DNA of 64,000 nt from Punica granatum (lineage: Eukaryota; Streptophyta; Magnoliopsida; Myrtales; Lythraceae). Numbering within the stretch: the first letter of the stretch is position 1; the number at the start of each line of letters is the position of its first letter. The stretch lies in contig NC_045127.1 of NCBI RefSeq assembly GCF_007655135.1, positions 8,751,001 to 8,815,000 on the forward strand. Direction: 5' to 3'. Position numbers and translations under genes: made by a program. The notes beneath the pieces are model-generated. The model was not told the origin of the DNA, searched no databases, and saw only the letters and a program-made list of their open reading frames with translations. This document shows positions 45,853 to 56,956 of the stretch, piece by piece.

Positions 45853-46419
45853 GGCCGAATCGAAAGGTTAAAAATACCCGCTTCATTGTGGTCTCATGTT
45901 GCTTTTTATTTAGCAGGTCGAATTGGCTCGAGAAGCCCAATCCGGTACACCACCAAAATTAAGCACAGATATATTCACATCTAGATTAATGCACTGAATC
46001 ACTAGACAAATACAGTTTTCTAATATTAGTTAATGATTGTCCTAATAATATTCTATAGCTGGGCTATGCTCTTTTCCCATTAGGTCAACTGCTTCGCTGC
46101 TAAGAAGAGATTCCCCTCCCAACCAACAGGTTGAGCCTTCACAACAGAAATGGAAATTCTAAATTTTCTCCGACATATAGCATACGAAGTCAATGAAAAG
46201 AGAGCTTGCATTTCAACATAGATCAATTCAATCAAATCACTTTTTCTGCTAATAGATCAAAATCTGATTAACCTTGGAGTTAGCAGCTGATAGCAGCTGA
46301 CTCTTTGAAAGAGTTGCACCTAATGAAAATAAACATCGTAACCATATCCGATTTGCATTTTACCCAAAATCCTAGCTTAAAAACATACAAAAATGAAAAG
46401 TACGGGGGTGTACTACAGA

Positions 46420-46593
46420 CGACTGACCACTTCGATGTTTAATCTGTTTAGTAATGTAATATTCATAACAGGATGGGTACTTAGCTCGAACATAAGCTCA
46501 GATACACTTTTCGTATGAGAAGTCTATCCTCCCACTGTAAGTTCTCACAACGAACTGGCACCTCAAGAACTTAAACTGGGGATGCCGGTCGAC
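46420..46593 (-). pseudogene. orphan copy of DCL exon 3 with in-frame stop
   Basis: On the minus strand, after an acceptor-like ATAG at 46594-46597, the frame reads VDRHPQFKFLRCQFVVRT, then IDFSYEKCI, TGA (46500-46498), then AYVRAKYPS before it degenerates. It aligns with exon 3 of the DCL homologue (50069-49899) and with its downstream flank. No exon 1 or 2 exists in this block, so it was non-functional from its origin. Confidence 0.85.
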
Positions 46594-47008
46594 CTATCGC
46601 CAGGAGAAAGAGAGCACATCAAATTATTAATTTACATATAGACTGATTTCATAAGCATGCAAGACAGAAAAGAAGTTATTTGCTTGAATCTTCTGTTGCA
46701 AGATGCAGCGAGTTTAATTGGCCCAGAGAAGAACCTACATCGATTTCATCTTCCCCATCTTCTTTTGATAAACTGAAGTAGTTCCATTATGCAGCCACTT
46801 CAGCTGCAAACGAAATGTCAAGAGACGCTAAGCTTTTTTGTGAATCTACGGACTAACCAGAGCATCACATGCAAAACTGAATAGGAAAGCAAGAGGGCAA
46901 GCATATGAAAGCAAATGAGACCGGGTAGACATGCATCATTAAAAGGAAAATTGATAGGGACAATAATTGTAGATCCAAAGTTCCTAAAGCTTCCTGATCG
47001 ATAGAAAG

Positions 47009-47424
47009 CTTCCTGATTTGTAATTTACTATTATTAAATATGTAAATTGATACTACATAGTGAATTAGTTTCTTATATCTAACAATTATATAGTGAGGAA
47101 CTCTTTCTAATTTAATAGATATTGTTATATAATTACTTTCATTTCTATCCTTATCATATATATTGTACAGGTTAAATTACGTCATTTATATTTCTTAATA
47201 TTTCATAAATTAGGCTTTTATCATTTTTATAAGACTTTGGTAATTCAATTAATATGTAGTAGGGTGTGCCTTCTACCCTTTCACATATGATCAGCTATGA
47301 CAATTTTTGAGTGAGATAAACCTACCATTTTATATCTTTTGTGGTTATCATATCCAGTTTGTAAGGATTGCTGACTTAGGAGATTTTTTTTTTTTAGGTA
47401 GAGGACTTACGAGATTTTAGCCTA
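47009..47424. other. AT-rich DNA between duplication blocks
   Basis: No gene. The sequence lies between duplication block A and the TIR element and has no counterpart in block B. Confidence 0.4.
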
Positions 47425-47991
47425 GGGGTATAAATGAGCCGAGCTGAGCCCGAATATACTAAGCTCGAGCTCGGCTCGTTTATTAGTTCGCAAGCTCGGG
47501 CCTAAGCTTGAGCTCATGCGAGCCTAACTCGAGCTCGTGCAAGCCTAACTCTTCGGGCTTGGGCTCGGCTCCTTGTATTTAGCGAAAGCTCAGCTTGGCT
47601 CGTATAGACTCGCCACGCCAGCAGAGCTCGACTCGTATAAGACTTGTGAGCTCGACTCGTATAAGACTTGTGAGCTCGAGATCGCATAGGCTCGTGAGCT
47701 CGAGCTCACATGGGCTTGGATTGGGCATGGACTTGGATTGGACTACCGCAATAACTCATAATATATATATAACTTATAAGAATATATATATATATATATA
47801 TGTATGTATATGTACATAACTTATTTAGGCTCGCTAACTTCATAAGTCAAATACCATTGAGCTCAGCTTGGTTCGTTTAACTGGTGAGCTCGAGCAGAGC
47901 CAGGCTTGAGCTTTATAAGAGCGAATTGAATTTGAGCTTTCATCGACCCGAGCCTGAACCGTTCGCGAATGTCTCAGCTCGTTAACACCCC
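47425..47991. mobile_element. non-autonomous TIR element rich in AGCTCGAG repeats (567 bp)
   Basis: The ends GGGGTATAAATGAGC and, inverted, GGGGTGTTAACGAGC are terminal inverted repeats. The flanks ATTTTAGCCTA at 47414-47424 and 47992-48002 are identical (11 bp). The interior is a maze of short AGCTCGAGCTCG-type direct and inverted repeats plus a (TA)n tract near 47760-47800. hAT-like termini are suggested by GGGGTGT..ACGAGC, but hAT duplications are 8 bp, so the superfamily is left open. It lies between the two duplication blocks. Confidence 0.7.
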
Positions 47992-48002
47992 ATTTTAGCC
48001 TA

Positions 48003-48439
48003 GGTAAATTGCCACAATATATGAAAGTGAAATATAAGGCGTCCTTAAAAATTAATTGGTGGTATATAAGAAGTATCTTTCATTTCTAATATCATTTTTA
48101 TAATTTTCTTTTTATCAATGCGATGTTACATGAAATCAACATAATGATTTTTAGTTTTGGCAAAATTAATTATATTTTATTTAAATATAAAATTTTATGA
48201 ATTGATTTCAATGGTTGATTAAACCATAGTTATTGATTTGGTACGACATAAGATTATTAATCATGTTATCAACAATAAATAACAATAGTTTTTTAAATAA
48301 GATCTAATATATAAGTATATACACACACACATTTCCTAGCATTTTAATACAATGTACTACTATATAACTCTATCGGAAAAACATTTCACCTGTAGATCTC
48401 ACTGGCTGTAATAAATATGTCAATATTAACTATGGTTGC
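48003..48439. other. AT-rich DNA between duplication blocks
   Basis: No gene. The duplication block B starts near 48440. Confidence 0.4.
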
Positions 48440-50492
48440 ATATGCATGAGCCTCCCCACTAGATTGGTCATGAATACTTTACATAATCTTAAATTATGCT
48501 ATGATGCACAGAACATAAAAGACAAGTCCTAATAATTTATTTTTCTTTTTATTATAACTCAGGTGTGGTTTCCCATAGGTTTGTCCGTGAATATTATTTG
48601 TTTAAAGTAAACGTCTCCTAGTATTCCACATATATTGACTAATTCAAGCAAATGGTGTCATTCAGCAAAAAAAAAAAAAAGCAAATGGTGCTGCTAATGA
48701 AAAATAAGCAGTATATGCTGTGAACTACCCCAAACTAAGGATGAAAAGCAAATATTGCTCCTGATGATAACTACTGAATGAGAAATTTTTCGGTGATATC
48801 CGTATATCGTAATGTGGCAAGACTGGTTAATCGGGGATGAGACATGAGAAATATGAGAGATAATTAAATGAGGGCATGCCGGCAGTGTCATTGGTGACCC
48901 CACCTTGCCCAGCCATGTTGCTTTGCCCCTCTAAGACGAAGACAGCCTTCTTGTCAGGCAGTGGAAGCGGCTGGGGGGCCGCCAACGGCCAGGATCGGGC
49001 CAGGATTGCCCAGAAGATGAGCACTAGCTAGCATGTGGGCCATTGTTGATGGTGGCCAATGTTCTCAGGTGCCGTCGAAGTGTCAAGTTGTGGAAAAGAA
49101 ATGGACAGAGAGAGAGAGAGGTCATGAGATGCCTCTCCTTCTGTAGGAAGAAATTATTACGTCGACTTAATCCACTGCGTCGTTCATGAACTTAATCGAG
49201 GGAGAGATGCTTTGCTTCTGATGCCGTCTAATATATCAATCTCAAAGGCCTTGGTCGACGAGTATTTTATATAAATACATCATACATCGATCGATAATTT
49301 AACCATAATACACACCAATCTAAGATGCCCTGGTCAATTTGCAATGACGTCTATATTACATATATGATATACAGATGGGACAAATTACCACAATTCTTGC
49401 CACAATACACGGTCTAATATCATTGCCGGATTCGGCTCTCCATCATCGAAATCTCTGATGGCAATATCCCTTTATGTTACATCATCAGCCTCATAAAAGC
49501 TCCATTTTTTGCTTTAACTGAATCAAGATGCGAAAATACCCCCTTCACCATTGCGTGATCTTGTTTTGGTGTATTGAGAAACCCAATTGGTCGTACATAT
49601 CTTAATCTTGATTAATAAGCAGCAAGTAATGATGCAAGTCAACAGAGCTCACTTCACTCATTCACCTTCCTTCTTCGCAAATGAATCAAAAATCTTACAA
49701 ACTAGCTACGAAGTTAGCAACCAATTCTTCCAAGGACTTGCACCGATTGGAAGATCCTCGAATCACATTCGTCACCCTCAAAGCAAGTAATCTACAATGA
49801 TTCTTCAGACCGAACTCAGAAAACAAGCATTGGAACCATTCCGATTACATTTTACAAAAATCCTAGCTCAAATATGAAACATAAGGGGGTGCTACAGACT
49901 AACCGCTTCCACGTTTAAAATGTTCCTTAATGAACCTTTCAGCATAGGATGGGTACTTAGCTCGAACATAAGCTCGGAGACACTTTTGGTATGAGAAGTC
50001 TATCCACCCACCGTCAGTTCTCACAACGAATAGACACCTCGAGCGCCTAAACTGGGGATGCCGATCAACCTTTTGCCATGAGAGAAAAGAAAACATCAAA
50101 TCATTACCTTAAACCTTGCTTCAGTGTCATAAACATTTAAAACAACAAAAGAAAGTATTTTTCATTTTTCTGTCGTAAAATGTGGCAAATTTAATCAGCC
50201 TGAAGAAGAACCTACATGATAAGTTTCATTTACCGCTATTTCCTTTTGGTAAACTATATCAGTTCCATTATGCAGCCATTTAAGCTGCAAATGATAAGTC
50301 AATTGATGCAAAGCTTTTTTGTGAATCTATGGATCAACCAGCTTGCCAGATGCCCAGCTAAATGGGCAAGCAAGAAAGGTAACAGACAGAAGCCAATAAG
50401 GCCAGAATGACATACATCGATACTAAGGGAAAATAATGGGGGACATTAGCTGCTGATCTAAAGTTCCTAAGGCCTTCCTGATCGATAGAAAC
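48440..50492. repeat. tandem duplication block B (CE exon 1 orphan + DCL exon 3)
   Basis: It aligns with block A (44190-47008). The left boundary is inside the CE intron (GAGCCTCCCCACTAGATTGGTCAT, cf. 44200), so no CE exon 2 is included. The right boundary is inside DCL intron 2. A stretch of about 460 bp of CE exon 1 is missing here relative to block A. Confidence 0.8.
48866..49043 (-). pseudogene. orphan, deleted copy of CE exon 1
   Basis: On the minus strand ATG 49043 is followed by a 4-bp insertion (CTAGCTAG) that shifts the frame of the signal peptide. The frame then matches CE-2 through LEGQSNMAGQGGVTNDTA, with Glu for Ala before the GQSNM block. At 48866-48867 the sequence jumps from codon 53 to the start of the intron (GGCATGCCCTCATTTAATT, cf. 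CE-2 GGCACGTGCTTGTTTAATT), a deletion of codons 54-206. No exon 2 follows in this block. Confidence 0.85.
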
Positions 50493-52476
50493 ATTGGATC
50501 TCTAAAGTAAACCTCAGACTGGTGCCAAGCAAAATACAAACCTAAAAGGCATGAACAGAGTCCGCTGGCCATTTTAGTCTAAATCGATCTCTATAAAGAC
50601 TGTCACTAAGCTGAAAAAACGGATATGTATAACCTAAGGAAAAGCAGGAGATTCAACCAAGCCAGAACCAAGAATCAGCGAGACTCACAGGCCATGTGTA
50701 AATTGATCAAACAAGCTTCCACATAGGATCTATCTCTTTGAACAAACAATAAGCAATAAAAATGTATTATGTTCATCAAAATCCAAAAGTAATCTGCACG
50801 CTCCGAATATTCATGGAGAACGAGAGAATATAGGTATCATATACATGACATATAGCACGTGATTCTGTAGAAACTGTAGATTATAGATGCAGAAATGAAA
50901 GAGCAATGACCCTGCCTGAGCTGACAAATCATTTATAATTCAGGTGTGCCACAGGAATAATAACTTGGATAGTGCAAAGGCAATTCAGAAAAACTGGACT
51001 TACTACTGTTATAGTCTGAACATCTATTGACATTGACGAGAATGATGTCTTACCATAATGCCATCAAGTCCACAGCCAATTTTGTCATCACAACGAGGAT
51101 GATAAGAAAGTAGCTTCTCAACAATGACCGTCTCATCTTCAGCCGCTAGACGTTCCCCATCCAAATACCTGGTAGCAAGAATATTAACTAAATAAGAGAG
51201 TGAACTAGGGCAGTCACAATTAAGGACCCAGATGCCCTTAAGACGTAGACACAATGGTAGCACATTCCGGCAAGCTTTTCATTCACATTTGTTGATCAAG
51301 AGTCCTACCGAAAGTTATGCTCTTCAAGACCTCTTTCCGGTGCCAACCAAAAACAGAGGGATGAAATTTGAATGTACCACGTCTAACTTTGTAAATCTCT
51401 TTATTCATAAAATGAAGAGTAAAAGGAAATGAAAGATGGCAAAGAACTCTTGAGGATACTTCCTACTGATCTATTCTCTTCGCCCCCAACATAAACAATT
51501 AAAATTCACCCTCTCCCTCTTCCCTCTGCCTGCATAAATCCTTCATTAACATATGGCCTACCTGGGCAGCTCCGCATTGCCCCACATATCCACGAAGAAT
51601 AGTACTCTTTCCCTCTTCGAATAGCTTGATTGCTTAGGACAGAGCCAAGATGTTTCTCAAACATTACCGACCAGCTGCATTCATGTTCTACGAAAACGAG
51701 AACTCATCAACATGGAAAGAAAAACCTCCCCGTGTCCGAAAAGATCAACTATGTCCACAGTACGGAACCAGCAGCAGTAACCTCCAAACCTCCAAAAGTA
51801 TAAACCTTTAATCCCCTTTCAAATTGAACACCTTCACCCCCTACACAATTCTCTTACTCTCCCTTGATTTGCCTGCGATTGCATCCATTTTTGGAACCCT
51901 TGGCCCATCTTTGATCCGTCATGTAAACTGCCGATTCCCAATCTAAACCGCAGATACGGGCAGTCAATCATCTAATAATATTGCTCCTTGGAATGTCACA
52001 AGTAGGAGACTTGACCATAGTCAAGGTAAAGTGGACTTTGCAGCAATATGTACGCTCTTTACAAGAACTGCTTAATACAGACGAATTCATAATAGCGGCA
52101 TCTACTCAGTCAAGCTAATTACAGTCAAAGCAGAAGCTCAGTACCTTTTCGAATGGAGAATATCTTTGGCTAGGGAAAGGATGGGCCTGATGTCTCTGAG
52201 AATCTCCTCCTCCTTATCCTTCCACTTCCTGTAATCGGGATCGTCCCACCGGTGGAACCTCGGAGGCTCCTTGGCAGTCAGAAGCACCGTGGCCGTGCTG
52301 TCCGCGGAAGGGACCTGCCCCTCCGGCTTGGCCGGCTCCGTGGAGAATGAAGCGGTCGCGAAAGCAGCTGCACAACAGGGGCGGCGCGGCGGGGGAAGAG
52401 CCTGGGCAGCGAGACGATGGTGGAGTCGGAGGCGGAGGAGCGGCGCGCCCCTCAGTAGCAGAGGAGCAGCTGCCAT
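49899..52476 (-). CDS. chloroplast DCL-like protein (DUF3223)
   Basis: Three exons, 52476-52145, 51168-51054 and 50069-49899, give 205 aa. The splice sites are AAAAG|GTACTG ... TACCAG|GTATTT (phase 2) and ATTATG|GTAAGA ... AAAAG|GTTGAT (phase 0). Residues 1 to about 45 are rich in Ala, Arg, Leu, Pro and Ser, a typical transit peptide. The mature part has DDPDYRKWKDKEEEILRDI, LLSYHPRCDDKIGCGLDGIM and SRCLFVVRTDGGWIDFSYQKC, the hallmark of plant DCL (DEFECTIVE CHLOROPLASTS AND LEAVES) proteins. In tomato, DCL is needed for chloroplast development, palisade cell shape and plastid rRNA maturation. Exon 3 lies in duplication block B; the orphan copy is at 46593-46420. CE exon 1 debris follows directly downstream. 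Confidence 0.88.
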
Positions 52477-52740
52477 GTTTGCCGAAGAAGTTCGGAGGTG
52501 CTACTGCCCTGCCGCTTCGTGCTCTGCTCGAGTCGAGTTCTTGTTCAGCTCAGGTCCGAGCCGGCGGTTCAGGATACTAGGTAGGGGACGGGAGGATCAT
52601 CAGCGGCCCACAAGCGTATGATCAAGCGGTGGAGATAGCTGATTTGGCGGGCGGTGGTCCCCAGTACAGCAGAAAGGAAAGGAGTATGCCTTGGATTGAG
52701 AGCGCTGCTGTTAAAAAGAAAATCAATATATAACTAAAAT

Positions 52741-53194
52741 GGTTAATAAAAGAGTTACAAATCAATAAAACCCTAAAATTCTATCACGAACTATAAAAAC
52801 TTTCAATTTGATAACAGTTCTAATATGGCGTCAAATTTTCCATTAATTTGGATGGAATTAAGGTTACAGAGGGCGTTGACGACCCCAATCGGGGGAGGAC
52901 ACTAGTGATCCCAATCAGGAGAGTGGTGGTCGGAATTAAGGCCCTCATTTTTCGGAATCAAGAGAACCTTCAAATTAAAAATTCTCTCAATTCTGACTGG
53001 TGGAGTCACGACTATCACCCCCCGATTGGAGTCGTCGGCGCTCTCTATTACCTCGATTCCGTCCAAATTAACGAAAAATTTAGCGTCGTGCTAGAATTGT
53101 TTTCAAAAGTTTATGCATTCTTAGGTTAAGGAAAAAATTTCGTGCTAGAATTATTAAAATGTGAAAATTTTGTACTTTTTTTTGTTATTAACCC
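52741..53194. mobile_element. Mutator-like MITE (454 bp) upstream of the DCL gene
   Basis: It starts GGTTAATAA and ends TTATTAACCC, with imperfect inverted arms sharing the TTAATTTGGAYGGAAT block and the sequence around GGCGTCAAATTTT / AGCGTCGTGCTAG. The flanks TAACTAAAAT at 52731-52740 and 53195-53204 are identical (10 bp). The centre is GC-rich with 'GACGACCCCAATCGGGGGAG'-type sequence recalling the core of the 33201-34329 element. The open frame 52848-53129 lies in it and is not a gene. It sits about 265 bp upstream of the DCL start codon. Confidence 0.75.
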
Positions 53195-53204
53195 TAACTA
53201 AAAT

Positions 53205-55374
53205 TTACTTGGGTACACAATAAATGAGATTTGGTGCATAATGCTTAGAAGAAAATATTAAAAATATGGACAAAGAAAATTAAAGGACAAAGATAATAAT
53301 TAAAAACTTTTAATTAATGCAATTAATGTATCAAAATGTCCCACTCATTATGTAAAATTAAAAGAAAATTAAAAGAATATGGAAATTAAAATTAAAAATG
53401 GAGAATAATAATTGAAAATATTTAATAAATGCAATTAAATGCACCTAAAAAGCTCTTACTTAATAAAATTAAGGTAAACTGTAGTTGTAATTTCTTAATT
53501 ATGCATAAGTAATGAGTGTATATAAACATTTAACTTAACGTGACATTATAAAATTTGAGCCTATCTTATAGAAATTGATATAACAATTTTGATATTCTTA
53601 CGAAAATTAATGAGCATATGTAAATTTTATCATAAACATATATATGTACGAACATATTAAAAAATAAAATTTAACATGTTAAACAAAAGAATCATGAATT
53701 ATAGAAATGTAACTTTTAATAAATTATAAAATAATAAGAAATATACCAAAAGTATGCATAAAAAATATAGTTAAATATAGTTATATATATGTATAATGTC
53801 TCATTACATAGAACAATGACAATCTTACCCACGAAGGAAGATTATATAAATTGAAAAAAAATGATATTATATTGTATAACAATAATCATTATCTAGAAAG
53901 AAGATTCCATATATTTGAAAAATAATAGAAAAGAATAAATAAATATATATATATATATAACACAAACTAAAATTGTGAAAGAAATTAAATAAATTTACAA
54001 GATATAATAAGAACGTTGACTATAAAATTATAATTGAACTATTCAAAAGCATTCATGCAACTCTATTGAAAATTAATAGGACTAAACCATAAACTATTGA
54101 CATGCAAAAAAACAAAAATATATTAAAATGGGTATAAAGATAAATCAAATTTGTAGGAGAAATTTGAAAGAAAAAATATTGAATAAGTTAATCAATCCAA
54201 CTTCATCAAAGGTAATTATTTAAAGATTATTGTCTGAAACTTTAAACTATTTTTTGATAAATTTATGATTTATAACAAGCAAATTATTTTCAATATATAT
54301 ATAATTAGTATATAAATGAGATAAATGTATGAAAAGATGAAACCACGTATAATACAAAGATACAATACTAAAAAATATTTATTTTTTCATATAAAAATTT
54401 CCAAAAATAATAACAAATCATAAATTATAAGAAATTATGGTCATATAACTAAAATTGACTCCTATATTAATAAATGATATCTTATTAGTTAACAAAATAG
54501 AGTATATTTAATCATGTGAATTTCATTTATTTAATTGGATGTTATCCTAATTTCTATTAAAATATTAAAATTGTTATCATTATTTATGAACTTATGATAA
54601 TATAAAAAATTAAACAAGGATGTTACAAGATTTACATATTTAAAAACTGGGTAATGAAGTAAATATATATGAACTTATCATAAAGGTTCATTTACAACAA
54701 ATCTCTCAAATAAACTTACTATTAAATAAATATATAATATGATGCTTACTGATTGGGACAATTTGTGAAAAATATATATTAACCATGCAAAATTAGTCTA
54801 ATTTTATTATTTAATTAACGTATGAAACTTGAAACTAATTATTAAAAAATATTTTACAGTGTTAAGAAACCAATATGTATTTCAAAATTCAAAATATTTT
54901 TTTATAAAAATGATTTATAAATGTTTTAAGCTCATAAATAAAAATATAATTTTTCATAAATGTTATGGTCTTATAAATGAAAAATATTACGATATAGCAC
55001 TATAAGCTTAAACTCATAAATACAAATGAAATAAAATTTAAAAAATAAGGATCTCATTATTATTATTTAAAAAAATGAGCAATTTTTTTTATCTAATTAC
55101 TAAACTTAATATTGGCCAATCTATATTGATAATTAACAAAAATAGGATGATGAATTCAATTGAAATAAGTAGTTTCAAATATTATTATAATAATTAGCTT
55201 GCTAAGTTACCAAAAAAAATTAACTTACTCTAATTTTTAACAAAATTTTGCTACGATAAATATTTGAAATTTAATTAATGATTGAATTTGTTTTATTATT
55301 TTTTGTTATAAAATTGGCATTTCAAAATTACATAAATGTAAATAATAAATGGTATAGGATTATATGTAAATGAA
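53205..55374. other. very AT-rich stretch, probable non-autonomous Helitron body
   Basis: About 2 kb of highly AT-rich DNA without a gene, ending in a Helitron-type 3' hairpin at 55375-55403. It contains repeats of an AAATTAAAAGAATATGGAAATTAAAA-like motif at about 53255-53400. The 5' Helitron end was not identified. Confidence 0.4.
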
Positions 55375-55403
55375 CCCATGCAATGCATGGGATAGAAATC
55401 TAG
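55375..55403 (+). mobile_element. Helitron-like 3' terminus
   Basis: Hairpin CCCATGC-AAT-GCATGGG (55375-55391), an 8-nt spacer and CTAG (55400-55403), followed by T. Loop (AAT), spacer length and terminal CTAG are the same as at 1283-1256 on the other strand, which suggests one family. Confidence 0.6.
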
Positions 55404-55404
55404 T

Positions 55405-56612
55405 GTGGAAGTATAATTTGTTGAAAATAAATTTAATAACATTTTGAAACTGCTAAAATCTAAATTAATAGTTAAAATAGAGAATAAGTAGAAATATTTT
55501 TACGAACACCTATCAACCTGTTGGAGAAAATCCCTTTTGCAATTTTAGAAATTAATCAAACCATGATTTCGAAAAAATTTACCAAATACTGCTTAAGTCG
55601 GTAACTATTAAAAAATAATACAAATTCATATATTACTTAAAAAAAGGGAAATGGAATTACTTTATTTATCGAGTAACTCGAACTCTTTGCTCCACTTGAA
55701 AGTAAATTCCAATTTCCTTTTTATTTGTGATAAAACGATGGTCAAATGAGAATACAATTCGTACTCTTTTCTATCGAAAGTAATGAGAAATGTCTAAGAG
55801 AAAATATTACAATCATAGGAATATCGAAAGCAATCATCCAAGTTAACTAGAAAGGAAAGTATATGTGAAAAATTTACATCAGATAAGTACAATATAATTT
55901 TAGATACGAGCCACTCTCCATAGTCTCGTATCCCTTGCCAATTACATGGACCCTGGTGAAAACCATGATAGGAGGATCATCAAGTCAAATGAATATAGTT
56001 TTCAGTCATCTCATGTGGAAATTCCTAACAATTCTCCATACGAAAGCAAGATAAGAGGAGGTCTTGAGCAGTACATGAGTGCAAGCCACAAAAGATGAAA
56101 CCAAACTAATTGGGTCAAATTTGGTCAAGTAACAAAAAGTCACATACAAAACTCGTTTCCTCATCACCCAACTACATATTTTTCAACATAAAAATTATTT
56201 TGTATTGAAACATTTTTTTCAAAAAAAAAATGAAAAAATTAGCAATGAGCATTATATAAATTATTGATTGAAGATGTGGAAAATCTTGTATATAATACAA
56301 ATTGTAAATTTCGACGACACTCCTATAATTTGTGAAATGAACAACGACACTCTCCTTTAAAAAATTAGCCACACACTACTCATCTTTTACTGACGTGGCA
56401 CCAGAGAACATTCACTTTGCCATGTAGATTCTTCATCACGAAATTGCATAAATCGATCCGTTACTTGATTTATTTAATTGAATCAAATCTGACCAAATTT
56501 AAGAAAAAATAGTAGAAATCAACGAAATGAGGAGTGATATACGACTAATTTTGAAAGATGTGATGATTCTAATTATTTTACAAACTATAAGGGGTCGTTG
56601 AAATTTACTCTA
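55405..56612. other. intergenic upstream of the F-box gene
   Basis: AT-rich; no gene. The minus-strand open frame at 56172-56372 has no recognisable features. Confidence 0.5.
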
Positions 56613-56620
56613 ATATAAAA
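56613..56620 (+). promoter_or_regulatory. TATA box of the F-box gene
   Basis: ATATAAAA in TAATATAAAAACATAAG, followed about 30 bp later by a purine-rich GAGAGAGAAACC stretch, places the transcription start near 56645 and gives a leader of about 310 nt. Confidence 0.45.
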
Positions 56621-56658
56621 ACATAAGAAATTTAAAGAGAGAGAAACCACACGCAGTA

Positions 56659-56898
56659 ATGTCGAATTCCACGATAAGCACCATGAGACCGTTCACTCCA
56701 GATCACTACCTCACTCACCCACCGTCAAAAACTACGGCTCTCCTCCTCCGACGACAACGACGAACAAGACCTCATCAGAAGGAAGCCAAATGGAATTCGA
56801 CCTTCCGGTCCCCGGCTGACCATTTCCGATCCAGAAATTACGGCCACGGAGACCCTCCACTGTATCTCCGACCCCCATTCGCCGACCGCCTCGTCTAA
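56659..56898 (+). CDS. candidate upstream ORF in the F-box gene leader
   Basis: An ATG-to-TAA frame of 79 codons (MSNSTISTMRPFTPDHY...) ends 58 bp before the main ATG (56957) and is in a different frame. With the TATA box at 56613 it would be inside the 5' leader and be the first ATG met by scanning ribosomes, so it could repress translation of the main frame. The composition is leader-like (Pro/Arg/Thr-rich), with no domain. It may simply be a leader without regulatory meaning. Confidence 0.35.
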   Translation: MSNSTISTMRPFTPDHYLTHPPSKTTALLLRRQRRTRPHQKEAKWNSTFRSPADHFRSRNYGHGDPPLYLRPPFADRLV

Positions 56899-56956
56899 CA
56901 TCACCTGACGACGACCTCCCCTATCCTAGCTGCCTTGGGTCTCCGCCCAGCCGCCG

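Larger units (their letters stand above)
44190..47008. repeat. tandem duplication block A (CE-2 exon 1 side + DCL exon 3 orphan)
   Basis: It aligns with 48440-50492 (block B) over the CE intron, CE exon 1, the CE promoter and DCL exon 3 with flanking intron. It ends near AAAGTTCCTAAAGCTTCCTGATCGATAGAAA, which matches AAAGTTCCTAAGGCCTTCCTGATCGATAGAAA at about 50460-50491. Confidence 0.8.
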
